From Rhizobium sp. RU20A (GTDB lineage Bacteria; Pseudomonadota; Alphaproteobacteria; Rhizobiales; Rhizobiaceae), in assembly GCF_900155885.1 (NCBI RefSeq), contig NZ_FTMB01000005.1:124001-188000 (forward strand): DNA of 64,000 nucleotides. Direction: 5' to 3'. The position numbers were made by a program, and so were the translations under genes. Below, piece after piece: positions 16,916 to 25,188 of the stretch (the first letter of the stretch is position 1; each line of letters starts with the position of its first letter). The notes under the pieces are model-generated. The model was not told the origin of the DNA, ran no database searches, and saw nothing but the letters and a program-made list of their open reading frames with translations.

Positions 16916-16942
16916 GGCCGCATTGCGGACCTGAGAGGGGCC

Positions 16943-16998
16943 ACGGCGCGGCTTGAACGCGCCGTCAGCAGCGATTTTCGCGGCGCGCCGAGCGCCGC
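16943..16998 (+). promoter_or_regulatory. fba leader with two mutually exclusive hairpins
   Basis: Hairpin 1 (16943-16965) pairs ACGGCGCG with CGCGCCGT around a seven-base loop. Hairpin 2 (16980-16998) pairs GCGGCGC with GCGCCGC around five bases. The 3' arm of hairpin 1 (16958-16964) can instead pair with the 5' arm of hairpin 2 (16981-16987) over seven G-C pairs, so the two folds compete. This is attenuator-like geometry, but hairpin 2 is followed only by ATTTTAAC. Confidence 0.4.
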
Positions 16999-17020
16999 AT
17001 TTTAACAGGGAGACGACGGA

Positions 17021-18064
17021 ATGGCCTTGATCACCATGCGGCAGCTTTTGGACCATGCGGCCGAGCACAACTATGCGCTGCCTGCGTTTAACGTGAACAA
17101 TCTCGAATATGTTCAGTCTGTCATGCGCGCCGCCGATGCGACGGATTCGCCCGTGATCCTGCAGGCCAGCCGCGGCGCCCGCGCCTATGCCGGCGACGGC
17201 TTCCTGCGCCACCTGATCCTCGGCGCGGCCGAAGAATATCCGCATATCCCGGTCTGCCTGCATCTCGACCATGGCGACCAGCCCTCGACCTGCATTTCGG
17301 CCATCACCAACGGCTTCACCTCGGTCATGATGGACGGCTCGCTGCTGGCCGACGGCAAGACGGTCGCCACCTATGACTATAACGTCGACGTCACCGCCGA
17401 AGTGGTAAAGATCGCCCATGCGGCCGGCGTTTCCGTCGAAGGTGAACTCGGATGTCTCGGCAATCTGGAAACGGGCGCCGGCGACAAGGAAGACGGCCAC
17501 GGCTTTGAAGGCAAGCTCTCGCGCGAGGAACTGCTGACCGATCCGGACCAGGCGCTCGACTTCGTGACGAAGACCGGCGTCGATGCGCTGGCCGTCGCCA
17601 TCGGCACCAGCCACGGCGCCTACAAGTTCACCCGCGCCCCCGATGGCGACATTCTGTCGATCGACACGATCGCCAAGATCAATGCCAAGCTGCCGAACAC
17701 GCACCTCGTCATGCACGGTTCCTCCTCGGTGCCGCAGGACCTGCAGGACCTCTTCACCACCTATGGCGGCGAGATGAAGCAGACCTGGGGCGTTCCGGTC
17801 TCGGAAATCCAGAAAGCGATCCCGCTCGGCGTGCGCAAGGTCAACATCGACACGGACCTGCGTCTGGCCATGACCGGCACGATCCGCAAGAACTTCAAGG
17901 AAAAGCCCGACAATTTCGACCCGCGCAACTATCTGAAGCCGGCTGTCGCGCTGATGACGGAAGTCTGCAAGGAGCGCTTCATCGCCTTCCGCACCGCCGG
18001 CAACGCCTCGAAGATCCGCGCCAAGCGCCTTAACGAAATGGCGAAGATCTACGCCGCCGGCTGA
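17021..18064 (+). CDS. fba: fructose-bisphosphate aldolase, class II
   Basis: The 347-residue enzyme cleaves fructose 1,6-bisphosphate to triose phosphates, or runs in reverse in gluconeogenesis and the Calvin cycle. Zinc-dependent class II marks are visible: the start [14 protein letters not shown], the [11 protein letters not shown] metal and catalytic site (about residues 80-90), [10 protein letters not shown], the GTSHGAYKF phosphate-binding histidine region, HGSSSVP and the [13 protein letters not shown] phosphate loop. It is the long CbbA-like form. AGGGAG precedes the ATG. The gene stands alone, in reverse orientation between modA and modB, with its own promoter, leader and terminator, which suggests insertion into a former modABC operon. 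Confidence 0.94.
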   Translation: MALITMRQLLDHAAEHNYALPAFNVNNLEYVQSVMRAADATDSPVILQASRGARAYAGDGFLRHLILGAAEEYPHIPVCLHLDHGDQPSTCISAITNGFTSVMMDGSLLADGKTVATYDYNVDVTAEVVKIAHAAGVSVEGELGCLGNLETGAGDKEDGHGFEGKLSREELLTDPDQALDFVTKTGVDALAVAIGTSHGAYKFTRAPDGDILSIDTIAKINAKLPNTHLVMHGSSSVPQDLQDLFTTYGGEMKQTWGVPVSEIQKAIPLGVRKVNIDTDLRLAMTGTIRKNFKEKPDNFDPRNYLKPAVALMTEVCKERFIAFRTAGNASKIRAKRLNEMAKIYAAG

Positions 18065-18097
18065 TCGGCGCGGCGGTTCGTGACTGGACTTTGGACG

Positions 18098-18125
18098 GCG
18101 CGGGTGGAAACATCCGCGCTGTTTT
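18098..18125 (+). terminator. rho-independent terminator of fba
   Basis: GCGCGGGTG and CATCCGCGC pair (one G-T pair) around a GAAA tetraloop and are followed by TGTTTT. The start is 34 bases past the fba stop and 20 bases before the modA stop on the other strand. No T-run is present on the modA strand. Confidence 0.75.
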
Positions 18126-18144
18126 CGTTCTGGGTCAGTGCCCC

Positions 18145-18945
18145 TCACTTCCCCAGCATCGTGAACCCGTACCTCTCGAAAATGGCAGCCGCTTCCGGCG
18201 TTTTGAGGAAGGCAAGGTAGGCCGCCGATGGTGCCTCCTTGCCGGCTGCGAGCGCGGCGGCGGGGTAGACGATCTTCGGGTGGCTGTCTTGCGGGAAGGT
18301 GCCGATGATGGCGACGCCGGCGTCGGCTTTGGCGTCGGTCTCGTAGACGATGCCGAAGGGAGCTTCGCCGCGCGAGACGAGGAGGAGGGCGGCGCGCACG
18401 TTTTCCGCGCCGGCGACCTTGCCTTGCACTGCAGGCCAGATGCCGAGCGCCGTCAGCGCCGCCTTGCCGTATTTGCCGGCGGGCACACTGTCCACCGCGC
18501 CCATGGCCAGCCTGCCGTCGCCGAGAAGGGCGGCAAGGTCGAAGCCCTTTTCGATGGTCACCGATGTTGCCTTGTCCTTCGGCGCGATCAGCACGAGACG
18601 ATTGCCGAGAAGATCGCTGCGCGTGGCGTCGCGGATCAGCTTACGTTCGGCAAGGTAATCCATCCAGGCAAGGTCGGCGGAAAGGAAGACGTCGGCGGGC
18701 GCGCCTGCCTCGATCTGCTTGGCGAGCGCCGAGCTTGCCGCATAGGAGACGGTTGCCGTCCCGCCGCCCTTTTCCTTCCAGGCCGCATCGACCTCGTCCA
18801 GCGCGCCCTTGAGGCTGGCGGCGGCGAAGACGGTGACATCATCGGCGGCGCGCGCCTGATGCAGAGCGGGGAGCGTGGCGAAGCCGAGGGGCAGGGCAAG
18901 AAGGAGTGCAAGAAGCATGCGACGGGCAGGACGGAAAGGGGGCAT
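18145..18945 (-). CDS. modA: molybdate ABC transporter substrate-binding protein
   Basis: ModA captures molybdate in the periplasm and delivers it to ModBC. The 266-residue precursor starts with an n-region rich in Arg and a hydrophobic stretch ending ALHQARA-A, a likely signal-peptidase I site near residue 31. The mature part has the family motifs [38 protein letters not shown] and the GIVYETDA segment. ATG at 18945 has GGAG eight bases upstream; longer in-frame readings cross the regulatory boxes and lack a signal-peptide start. Two ModE-type boxes lie 16 and 60 bases upstream of the start. modB lies beyond the reversed aldolase gene. Confidence 0.94.
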   Translation of the reverse strand: MPPFRPARRMLLALLLALPLGFATLPALHQARAADDVTVFAAASLKGALDEVDAAWKEKGGGTATVSYAASSALAKQIEAGAPADVFLSADLAWMDYLAERKLIRDATRSDLLGNRLVLIAPKDKATSVTIEKGFDLAALLGDGRLAMGAVDSVPAGKYGKAALTALGIWPAVQGKVAGAENVRAALLLVSRGEAPFGIVYETDAKADAGVAIIGTFPQDSHPKIVYPAAALAAGKEAPSAAYLAFLKTPEAAAIFERYGFTMLGK

Positions 18946-18960
18946 GGCGGGCTCCGGGAT

Positions 18961-18984
18961 CGATGTATCACGCCGAATATATCG
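18961..18984 (-). promoter_or_regulatory. ModE box, modA-proximal
   Basis: CGATGTAT-N8-ATATATCG has the 8-8-8 layout of the E. coli modA operator, and its arms match each other at seven of eight bases. It sits 16 bases before the modA start codon, where bound ModE would block transcription or initiation. Confidence 0.6.
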
Positions 18985-19004
18985 ATCCCTCAGCGAAGGG
19001 CCAG

Positions 19005-19028
19005 CGTTATGTTTTGTGGAATATAATG
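19005..19028 (-). promoter_or_regulatory. ModE box, modA-distal (canonical form)
   Basis: On the modA strand this reads CATTATAT-N8-ACATAACG, one base away from the arms of the E. coli modA operator. Its centre is 44 bases (about four helical turns) from the proximal box. It lies about 100 bases upstream of the divergent ung gene. Confidence 0.65.
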
Positions 19029-19129
19029 AAAGGCACGAAACGTTTCGGCGGCGCAGTTGTTTCCTCATTTGGCCAAAGCCGGTATGCACCGGTGCCGGAA
19101 AACAGCGACAGACAGGCAGGGAGGCGATG

Positions 19130-19831
19130 ATGGCCGATCAGCAGATGGTGAAGCTCAACGATAGCTGGAAAGCGGTGCTGGCGCCGGAATTCGAAAGCCC
19201 CTACATGGCCGGGCTGAAGGATTTCCTGACGGCGGAGAAGGCGGCCGGGAAGACGATTTTCCCGAAGGGATCCGAATATTTCCGCGCCCTTGATCTGACG
19301 CCCTTCGACAAGGTGCGTGTCGTCATTCTCGGACAGGATCCCTATCACGGCGAGGGGCAGGCCCATGGTCTGTGCTTCAGCGTTCGCCCCGGCGTGCGCC
19401 CGCCGCCCTCGCTCGTCAACATCTACAAGGAACTGAAGAGCGATCTCGGCATCGAGCCGCCTCGCCACGGCTTTCTGGAGCACTGGGCGCGGCAGGGCGT
19501 GCTCCTGCTCAACAGCGTGCTGACCGTGGAGCGCGGGCTTGCCGCCTCGCATCAGGGGCGCGGCTGGGAAAAATTCACCGATGCCGTGATCCGCGCCGTC
19601 AACAATCTGCCCTATCCCGTCGTCTTCATTCTTTGGGGCTCCTATGCGCAGAAGAAGGCGGCCTTCGTCGACGGGACACGGCATCTGGTGCTGAAGTCCG
19701 CGCATCCCTCGCCGCTCTCGGCCCATTCCGGCTTTCTCGGTTCGCGACCCTTTTCCAGGACCAATGAGTTTCTGGTCTCCAAGGGCGATGCGCCGATCGA
19801 CTGGAGCCTGCCGGCCGACCCGACCGTCTGA
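19130..19831 (+). CDS. ung: uracil-DNA glycosylase, family 1
   Basis: Ung removes uracil from DNA after cytosine deamination or dUMP misincorporation. The 233-residue protein has the water-activating motif [18 protein letters not shown] (catalytic Asp, about residues 64-81), [10 protein letters not shown], and the minor-groove loop [11 protein letters not shown], whose His stabilises the leaving uracil. Two adjacent ATGs (19127 and 19130) are possible; 19130 is chosen because GGGAGG ends five bases before it. It is divergent from modA and 109 bases ahead of cobF, with no functional link to either. Confidence 0.95.
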   Translation: MADQQMVKLNDSWKAVLAPEFESPYMAGLKDFLTAEKAAGKTIFPKGSEYFRALDLTPFDKVRVVILGQDPYHGEGQAHGLCFSVRPGVRPPPSLVNIYKELKSDLGIEPPRHGFLEHWARQGVLLLNSVLTVERGLAASHQGRGWEKFTDAVIRAVNNLPYPVVFILWGSYAQKKAAFVDGTRHLVLKSAHPSPLSAHSGFLGSRPFSRTNEFLVSKGDAPIDWSLPADPTV

Positions 19832-19940
19832 GGCGCGCGACGGGCCGCGTCGCTGGCGGGCTTGCGCGCCGGCGGCCGATCCGCCATCACCGTCTGGACA
19901 GATGCAGGACAGGGCAGGCAGACAGTATGGCAGGGGGCGC

Positions 19941-20717
19941 ATGAAAACCATTCTCGTGATCGGCATCGGCACCGGCAATCCCGATCACCTGACGATTGAG
20001 GCGGTCAAGGCGCTGAATGCGGCCGACGTGCTGTTCATTCCGCTGAAGGGCGAGGAGAAGGCGGGGCTCGCCGAGGTTCGCCGCGAGATCTGCCGCCAGC
20101 ATGTGACGCGTGCCGACAGCCGGCAGGTGGAATTCTCGCTGCCCAAGCGGCAGGCCGAGGGGCGTGCCTATGTCGCCGGCGTCGATGACTGGCATGCGGC
20201 GATTGCGGCGACCTATGAGGACCTGTTCGCGCGGGAGATCCCGCAGGGCGGTACTGGCGGTTTGCTCGTCTGGGGCGATCCGATGCTCTACGATTCCACG
20301 ATCCGCATTCTGAACCGCGTGGTGGCGCGCGGGAATGTCGCTTTCCACATGCGCGTCATTCCCGGCATCACCAGCGTGCAAACGCTGTGCGCGGCCCATG
20401 GCATTCCGCTCAACCTGGTCGGCAAGCCCGTCGAGATCACCACGGGCCGGCGGCTGAAGGAGACGTTTCCGCAACGGTCGGAAAGCGCCGTGGTGATGCT
20501 GGACGGCGAGCAGGCCTTCATGGCGATCGACGATCCCGATGCGCGCATCTATTGGGGCGCCTATCTCGGCACGGCGGACGAGATCGTCATTGCCGGTCGG
20601 CTGTCAGAGGTGAAGGACGAGATCCTCGCGACCCGGCAGGCGGCCCGGCAACGCCACGGCTGGATCATGGACATCTACCTGCTGCAGAAGGGCGAGGATT
20701 TCGACGATCTGGCGTGA
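19941..20717 (+). CDS. cobF: precorrin-6A synthase (deacetylating)
   Basis: CobF methylates C-1 of precorrin-5 and removes the acetyl group in the aerobic route to cobalamin. The 258-residue protein is a tetrapyrrole methyltransferase with the S-adenosylmethionine loop IGIGTGNPDHLTIEAV at the N-terminus, GGLLVWGDPMLYDS (about residue 105) and VIPGITSVQTLCAAHGIPL. CobF-specific length and the ending HGWIMDIYLLQKGEDFDDL support the call over other family members. AGGGGG precedes the ATG. It opens the cob cluster; cobG follows after 111 bases. No cobalamin riboswitch was recognised upstream. Confidence 0.92.
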   Translation: MKTILVIGIGTGNPDHLTIEAVKALNAADVLFIPLKGEEKAGLAEVRREICRQHVTRADSRQVEFSLPKRQAEGRAYVAGVDDWHAAIAATYEDLFAREIPQGGTGGLLVWGDPMLYDSTIRILNRVVARGNVAFHMRVIPGITSVQTLCAAHGIPLNLVGKPVEITTGRRLKETFPQRSESAVVMLDGEQAFMAIDDPDARIYWGAYLGTADEIVIAGRLSEVKDEILATRQAARQRHGWIMDIYLLQKGEDFDDLA

Positions 20718-20828
20718 GTGGCCGTCAGCGACCCGCAGCCGATTGATCCTGCGCAAGGACAGGAGCGGCAAGATGCGGTGAGCACGGCCATGCTTCTGTC
20801 ATTCACCGGGATAGGATAGGGTGCCGCC

Positions 20829-22238
20829 ATGACTCTCGTCGATAGGCTACTTGCCGACACACACAATGGCGCTTCGCCGTCCTCAGCCGAGCGCGCCTCC
20901 GCCTCGCTGGCGCGCGGCGCCTGTCCGACGCTCTCGGCGCCGATGCAGACGGGGGATGGCCTCCTGGCGCGGCTGCGGCCGCTTGAACCCGGCTTGTCGC
21001 CTGACACCTTCACCGCCCTGATGCGGGCGGCAGCGACGACAGGCAACGGCATCGTCGATATCACTGCGCGCGGCAATCTGCAGGTGCGCGGCCTGACGAG
21101 TGAGAGCGCTGAACGACTGTCGCGCATGATTGCCGATGTTCCGCTGCCGCTCGCTACCGGCCTTGCCATCGAGGTTCCGCCGCTGGCGGGCATCGATCCC
21201 TACGAAATCGCCGATCCGGCGCCGCTCGCCGCTGACCTGCGGGCTGTCGTGGCGGCCTCCGGTTTTCAGCTGGCGCCAAAGCTTTCGGTCGTTCTCGACG
21301 GCGGCGGGCAGCTCGATCTGTCGGCCAGCGCGGCGGATCTGAGGGCCGATGCCGTCAAGGCCGGTCTCTGGCGGATTTCCGCTGGCGGGGAAGCGGCGCG
21401 GGCGCGGCTGATCGGTCATGTGGGGACGGGGGGTGTCGTGCCTGCCCTTACCGCCTGCCTTGCGGCCCTGCACGCAAGCGGGCCCCGGGCGCGCGGGCGG
21501 GACCTGATGGCGCAGATGGTCGCTTTCGATCGTTTCGTGGAGAACAGCGATCCGCTCGTGCGGCCGGCTTCGGTCGCCATTCCCGGACTGCACGATATGG
21601 GCTCTGCCGGGACAGTGCTGGGCCTTGGCCTTGCCTATGGACAGGCGGAAGCCCCGACGCTTGCCCATCTCGCCGGCAGGCTGGCCGATCTCGGTGCCAC
21701 GGAAATCCGGCTGGCGCGGGACCATGGCTTTCTCGTGCTCGGCCTTGCTCCGGCTTCGATCGACGCGGCCTTGCAGCTTGCCAAGGAGGCGGGCCTGCGC
21801 CTTGCGGCCGACGATCCGCGCAATCACATCGATGCCTGCGTTGGTGTCGGCGCCTGCGCATCGGCCACCATCGCAACGCAGGCGCTGGCCGCGCGGCTGA
21901 TCGCCGGTGCGCCGTCGCTTTTCGATGGTTCGGTGGCGATGCATCTGTCCGGCTGCCCCAAGGGCTGCGCGCGGCCGGCGGCGGCAGACCTCGCTCTCGT
22001 GGGTGCGCCATCAGGATATGGATTGGTCGTCAATGGGACGGCATCACGCCTGCCTCTTGCCTATAGGGGGGAGGATGGGATAGGCCCGGCTATCGACCGC
22101 CTCGGCAGGTTGGTGGAGGAGCAAAGGCATCCCGGCGAAACGGCCCGTGCCTGTCTCCAGCGGCTCGGGGAGGAGACGGTCGCATCGGCATTCCGCGAGG
22201 CCTCGGCCTCAAACGGACCGAGCGGCCAAGGAAAATGA
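20829..22238 (+). CDS. cobG: precorrin-3B synthase
   Basis: CobG is the oxygen-dependent monooxygenase that makes precorrin-3B, the step that defines the aerobic pathway. The 469-residue protein belongs to the nitrite/sulfite reductase-like group. Two ferredoxin-like half-domains start at ACPTLSAPMQTGDGLLARL and near residue 240. The iron-sulfur ligands are CVGVGAC (about residues 337-343) and CPKGC (about residues 377-381). Its presence shows that this organism makes B12 aerobically rather than by the cobalt-early CbiG/CbiD route. It is 58 bases ahead of cobH. Confidence 0.92.
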   Translation: MTLVDRLLADTHNGASPSSAERASASLARGACPTLSAPMQTGDGLLARLRPLEPGLSPDTFTALMRAAATTGNGIVDITARGNLQVRGLTSESAERLSRMIADVPLPLATGLAIEVPPLAGIDPYEIADPAPLAADLRAVVAASGFQLAPKLSVVLDGGGQLDLSASAADLRADAVKAGLWRISAGGEAARARLIGHVGTGGVVPALTACLAALHASGPRARGRDLMAQMVAFDRFVENSDPLVRPASVAIPGLHDMGSAGTVLGLGLAYGQAEAPTLAHLAGRLADLGATEIRLARDHGFLVLGLAPASIDAALQLAKEAGLRLAADDPRNHIDACVGVGACASATIATQALAARLIAGAPSLFDGSVAMHLSGCPKGCARPAAADLALVGAPSGYGLVVNGTASRLPLAYRGEDGIGPAIDRLGRLVEEQRHPGETARACLQRLGEETVASAFREASASNGPSGQGK

Positions 22239-22296
22239 GCCGGTAAACCCGGCCTCAGGCCCGTGAGACGGCCTGGATGAGCGGCCAGGATCAGGA

Positions 22297-22929
22297 ATGC
22301 CAGACTACGATTACATCCGCGAGGGCGATGCGATTTATGAGCGCTCCTTCGCCATCATCCGGGCCGAAGCGGATCTGACACGCTTTTCCGAAGCGGAAGC
22401 CGACCTTGCGGTGCGCATGGTGCATGCCTGCGGCCTTGTCGAGGCTGCGCAGCATTTTGTCTTCTCGCCCGACTTCGTCGCTGCGGCCCGCGGTGCGCTC
22501 AAGGCCGGGGCGCCGATCCTGTGCGACGCCAACATGGTGGCGCATGGCGTGACGCATGCACGGCTGCCGGCCAAGAACGAGGTGATCTGCACGCTGCGCG
22601 ACCCGCGCACGGCCGAGATCGCCAAGGCGATCGGCAATACGCGCTCGGCCGCGGCCATCGATCTGTGGATGGACAGGATGGCGGGTGCAGTCGTGGCGAT
22701 CGGCAATGCGCCGACCGCGCTCTTCTACCTGCTCGAAAAACTTCGCGATGGCGCACCGAAGCCGGCGGCGATCCTCGGCATGCCGGTCGGTTTCGTCGGT
22801 GCGGCCGAAAGCAAGGATGCGCTGGCCGAGCAGTCCTACGGCGTGCCCTTCGCCATCGTGCGCGGACGCCTTGGCGGCTCGGCGATGACGGCGGCGGCGC
22901 TGAATTCGCTCGCGAGGCCGGGCCTGTGA
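22297..22929 (+). CDS. cobH: precorrin-8X methylmutase
   Basis: CobH moves the C-11 methyl to C-12, giving hydrogenobyrinic acid. The 210-residue protein has the family start DYIREGDAIYERSFAIIRAEADL, the catalytic-histidine region MVHACGL (about residue 43), CDANMVAHGV and GNAPTALFYLLE, and the GMPVGFVGAAESK loop. Its TGA overlaps the GTG start of cobI (GTGA). Confidence 0.95.
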   Translation: MPDYDYIREGDAIYERSFAIIRAEADLTRFSEAEADLAVRMVHACGLVEAAQHFVFSPDFVAAARGALKAGAPILCDANMVAHGVTHARLPAKNEVICTLRDPRTAEIAKAIGNTRSAAAIDLWMDRMAGAVVAIGNAPTALFYLLEKLRDGAPKPAAILGMPVGFVGAAESKDALAEQSYGVPFAIVRGRLGGSAMTAAALNSLARPGL

Positions 22930-23666
22930 GCGCGGCCGAGATGAAGGGCCTGCTCTATGGCGTCGGCACCGGACCCGGTGATCCGGATCTTCTGACCGTC
23001 AAGGCCGTGCGGATCATCGAGGATTGCGACGTTCTCGCCTATTTCGCCAAGGCGGGACGGCGCGGCAACGGCCGCGGCATCATCGACCGCCTCGCGCGCA
23101 AGCACACGGAAGAACTGCCGCTCTACTATCCCGTGACGACCGAGATCGACAAGGAAGAGGACGGTTACAAGAGCCAGATCACCGGCTTTTACGACGCGTC
23201 GGCCGCGGCCGTTGCCGCCCATCTCGAGGCCGGCCGCACGGTCGCCATCCTCTCGGAAGGTGATCCGCTGTTTTATGGCTCCTACATGCATCTGCATGTG
23301 CGCCTCGCGCATCGCTATACGACCGAGGTCATTCCCGGCATCACGGCCATGTCCGGCTGCTGGTCGGCCGCGGGCATGCCTCTGGTGCAGGGCGATGATG
23401 TCCTGTCCGTGCTGCCCGGAACCATGCCCGAGTTCGAGCTGACGCGCCGCCTGTCGGATACGGAAGGCGCCGTGATCATGAAGGTGGGCCGCAACCTGCC
23501 AAAGATCCGCCGGGCGCTGCAGGCCGCCGGCAAGCTGGACAATGCCATCTACGTCGAGCGCGGCACCATGGCCAACCAGGCGATGATCTCGCTCGCCGAG
23601 AAGGAAACGGACGAGGCGCCCTATTTCTCGCTGGTGCTGGTGCCCGGCTGGAAGGCACGGCCATGA
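22926..23666 (+). CDS. cobI: precorrin-2 C20-methyltransferase
   Basis: CobI methylates C-20 of precorrin-2. The 246-residue protein has the N-terminal methyltransferase loop LYGVGTGPGDPDLLTVKAVRII, ILSEGDPLFYGSYMHLH (about residue 110) and VIPGITAMSGCWSAAG. The start is taken as GTG at 22926, overlapping the cobH stop, because this gives the usual family N-terminus; ATG at 22941 is an alternative. The stop overlaps the cobJ start (ATGA), so cobH, cobI and cobJ are translationally coupled. Confidence 0.93.
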   Translation: MSAAEMKGLLYGVGTGPGDPDLLTVKAVRIIEDCDVLAYFAKAGRRGNGRGIIDRLARKHTEELPLYYPVTTEIDKEEDGYKSQITGFYDASAAAVAAHLEAGRTVAILSEGDPLFYGSYMHLHVRLAHRYTTEVIPGITAMSGCWSAAGMPLVQGDDVLSVLPGTMPEFELTRRLSDTEGAVIMKVGRNLPKIRRALQAAGKLDNAIYVERGTMANQAMISLAEKETDEAPYFSLVLVPGWKARP

Positions 23667-24454
23667 CGGCGGGGGCACAGCGCGGGCGCCTCTACGTCGT
23701 CGGCACCGGGCCGGGCAGCCCGGAGCAGATGACGCCCGAGGCGCTGGCTGCCGTTTCGGCAGCGACGGAATTCTTCGGCTACGGACCCTATCTCGATCGG
23801 CTGACGCTTCGGCCCGACCAGGTGCGCGTCGCCTCCGACAACCGCGAAGAGCTTGATCGCGCCCGCCATGCGCTGACCCGGGCAGCAGCGGGCGTCGATG
23901 TCTGCGTCGTCTCCGGCGGCGATCCCGGCGTCTTTGCCATGGCGGCTGCCATGTGCGAGGCGATCGATGCGGGGCCGGCCGAATGGCGCGAGATCGAATT
24001 CATCGTGACGCCCGGCGTCACCGCGATGCTGGCCGTGGCCGCGCGCATCGGCGCCCCGCTCGGGCATGACTTCTGCGCCATCTCGCTTTCGGACAATCTG
24101 AAGCCCTGGGAGGTGATTACCCATCGCTTGCGGCTGATGGCCGAGGCTGGCATGGTAATCGCGCTCTACAATCCCATCTCCAAGGCCCGGCCCTGGCAAC
24201 TCGGTGAGGCCTTTACGCTCCTGCGGGGCCTTCTGCCGGCATCCGTGCCTGTCATCTTCGGACGCGCGGCCGGTCGGCCGGACGAGCGCATCGTGGTGAA
24301 GCCGCTTGTGGAAGCCGATGCGGCGCTGGCGGACATGGCGACCTGCGTCATCATTGGGTCGCCGGAAACGCGGATCATCGCGCGTCCGGACCTGCCGGAT
24401 CTCGTCTATACGCCGCGCTTTATCGATCCCACATCCGGGACGCCGAAGCGATGA
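23663..24454 (+). CDS. cobJ: precorrin-3B C17-methyltransferase
   Basis: CobJ contracts the ring and methylates C-17. The 263-residue protein has YVVGTGPGSPEQMTPEALAA, VCVVSGGDPGVFAMAAAM (about residue 82), FIVTPGVTAMLAVAARIGAPLGHDFCAISLSDN, and LYNPISKARPWQL, a stretch typical of CobJ/CbiH. Its last 49 bases overlap the 3' end of cobK on the other strand, so the two genes share coding DNA tail to tail. Confidence 0.95.
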   Translation: MTAGAQRGRLYVVGTGPGSPEQMTPEALAAVSAATEFFGYGPYLDRLTLRPDQVRVASDNREELDRARHALTRAAAGVDVCVVSGGDPGVFAMAAAMCEAIDAGPAEWREIEFIVTPGVTAMLAVAARIGAPLGHDFCAISLSDNLKPWEVITHRLRLMAEAGMVIALYNPISKARPWQLGEAFTLLRGLLPASVPVIFGRAAGRPDERIVVKPLVEADAALADMATCVIIGSPETRIIARPDLPDLVYTPRFIDPTSGTPKR

Positions 24455-25188
24455 GCGATGGCGGCGAGCGCAGCCTCCACGGTTTCGACCGTCGGCACCT
24501 GCGGCGGCAGGCGGCGCTCGACCATGATCACGTCGATCCCAAGCACACGGGCGGCTGCGAGCTTGGCGGCCGTCGCCTCGCCGCCGCTGTTCTTGGTGAC
24601 GATGACGTCGATGGCGTGGCCGGCGAAGAGCGCGGTCTCGGCTTCCAGCGTGAAGGGGCCTGCGGAGAGAATGTAGTTCGCGCTCGGCACGGACAGCGGC
24701 GGATCGACGGGATCGACGCTGCGGATCAGATAATGGTGCTGCGGGGCGGCGGCGAAGCGATGGGCTTCCTGCCGGCCGATGGCGAGGAAGACGCGGCGGG
24801 GCGTTTCGCCAAGCGCCCGGACGGCCGCGTCGATCTCCGTGACGGACGTCCAGCGATCGCCCGCGACGGGCTGCCAGGCGGTGCGGCGCAGCGCGAAGAC
24901 GGGCGTACCCGTGCCGACCGACGCCTCGGCCGCGTTGATGGACATTCGGGCTGCGAAAGGGTGCGTGGCGTCGATCAGAAGGTCGATCGCCTCGTCCTTC
25001 AGGTATCGGGCGAGGCCTTCGGCGCCGCCGAAACCGCCGATGCGGGTCGGAAGCGGCAGGGGACGCGGCTCGGCCGTGCGGCCCGCCAGCGAAATGGTGG
25101 CTTCGATATCGGGCAGGCCGGCAAGGCGTTCCGCCAGCCGGCGGGCTTCGGTCGTGCCGCCCAGAATGAGAATGCGGTGCGCGCCCAT
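24406..25188 (-). CDS. cobK: precorrin-6A reductase
   Basis: CobK reduces precorrin-6A to 6B with NADPH. The 260-residue protein has the nucleotide-binding start ILILGGTTEARRLAERL, DLLIDATHPFAARMS (about residue 70), RRVFLAIGRQEAHRF and DVIVTKNSGGEATAAKLAAARVLGIDVIMVERR. It is the only cob gene here on the minus strand. Its ATG (25186-25188) overlaps the cobL ATG (25187-25189) in the same CATG, and its 3' end overlaps cobJ by 49 bases. It therefore has no private intergenic DNA, and its promoter must lie inside cobL. Confidence 0.93.
   Translation of the reverse strand: MGAHRILILGGTTEARRLAERLAGLPDIEATISLAGRTAEPRPLPLPTRIGGFGGAEGLARYLKDEAIDLLIDATHPFAARMSINAAEASVGTGTPVFALRRTAWQPVAGDRWTSVTEIDAAVRALGETPRRVFLAIGRQEAHRFAAAPQHHYLIRSVDPVDPPLSVPSANYILSAGPFTLEAETALFAGHAIDVIVTKNSGGEATAAKLAAARVLGIDVIMVERRLPPQVPTVETVEAALAAIAHRFGVPDVGSIKRGV

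Larger units (their letters stand above)
16635..17020. other. divergent intergenic region between modB and fba
   Basis: These 386 bases hold, in order: a GGTCCA dyad near modB, an AACCGA dyad, a sigma-70-like promoter for fba, and a leader with two GC-rich hairpins. No further coding sequence was seen. Confidence 0.7.

Noticed and set aside
20718-20828. Cobalamin riboswitch before cobG or cobF
   Set aside because: No B12-box-like core or convincing fold was found in the cobF-cobG gap or in 19832-19940. A covariance-model search would settle it.
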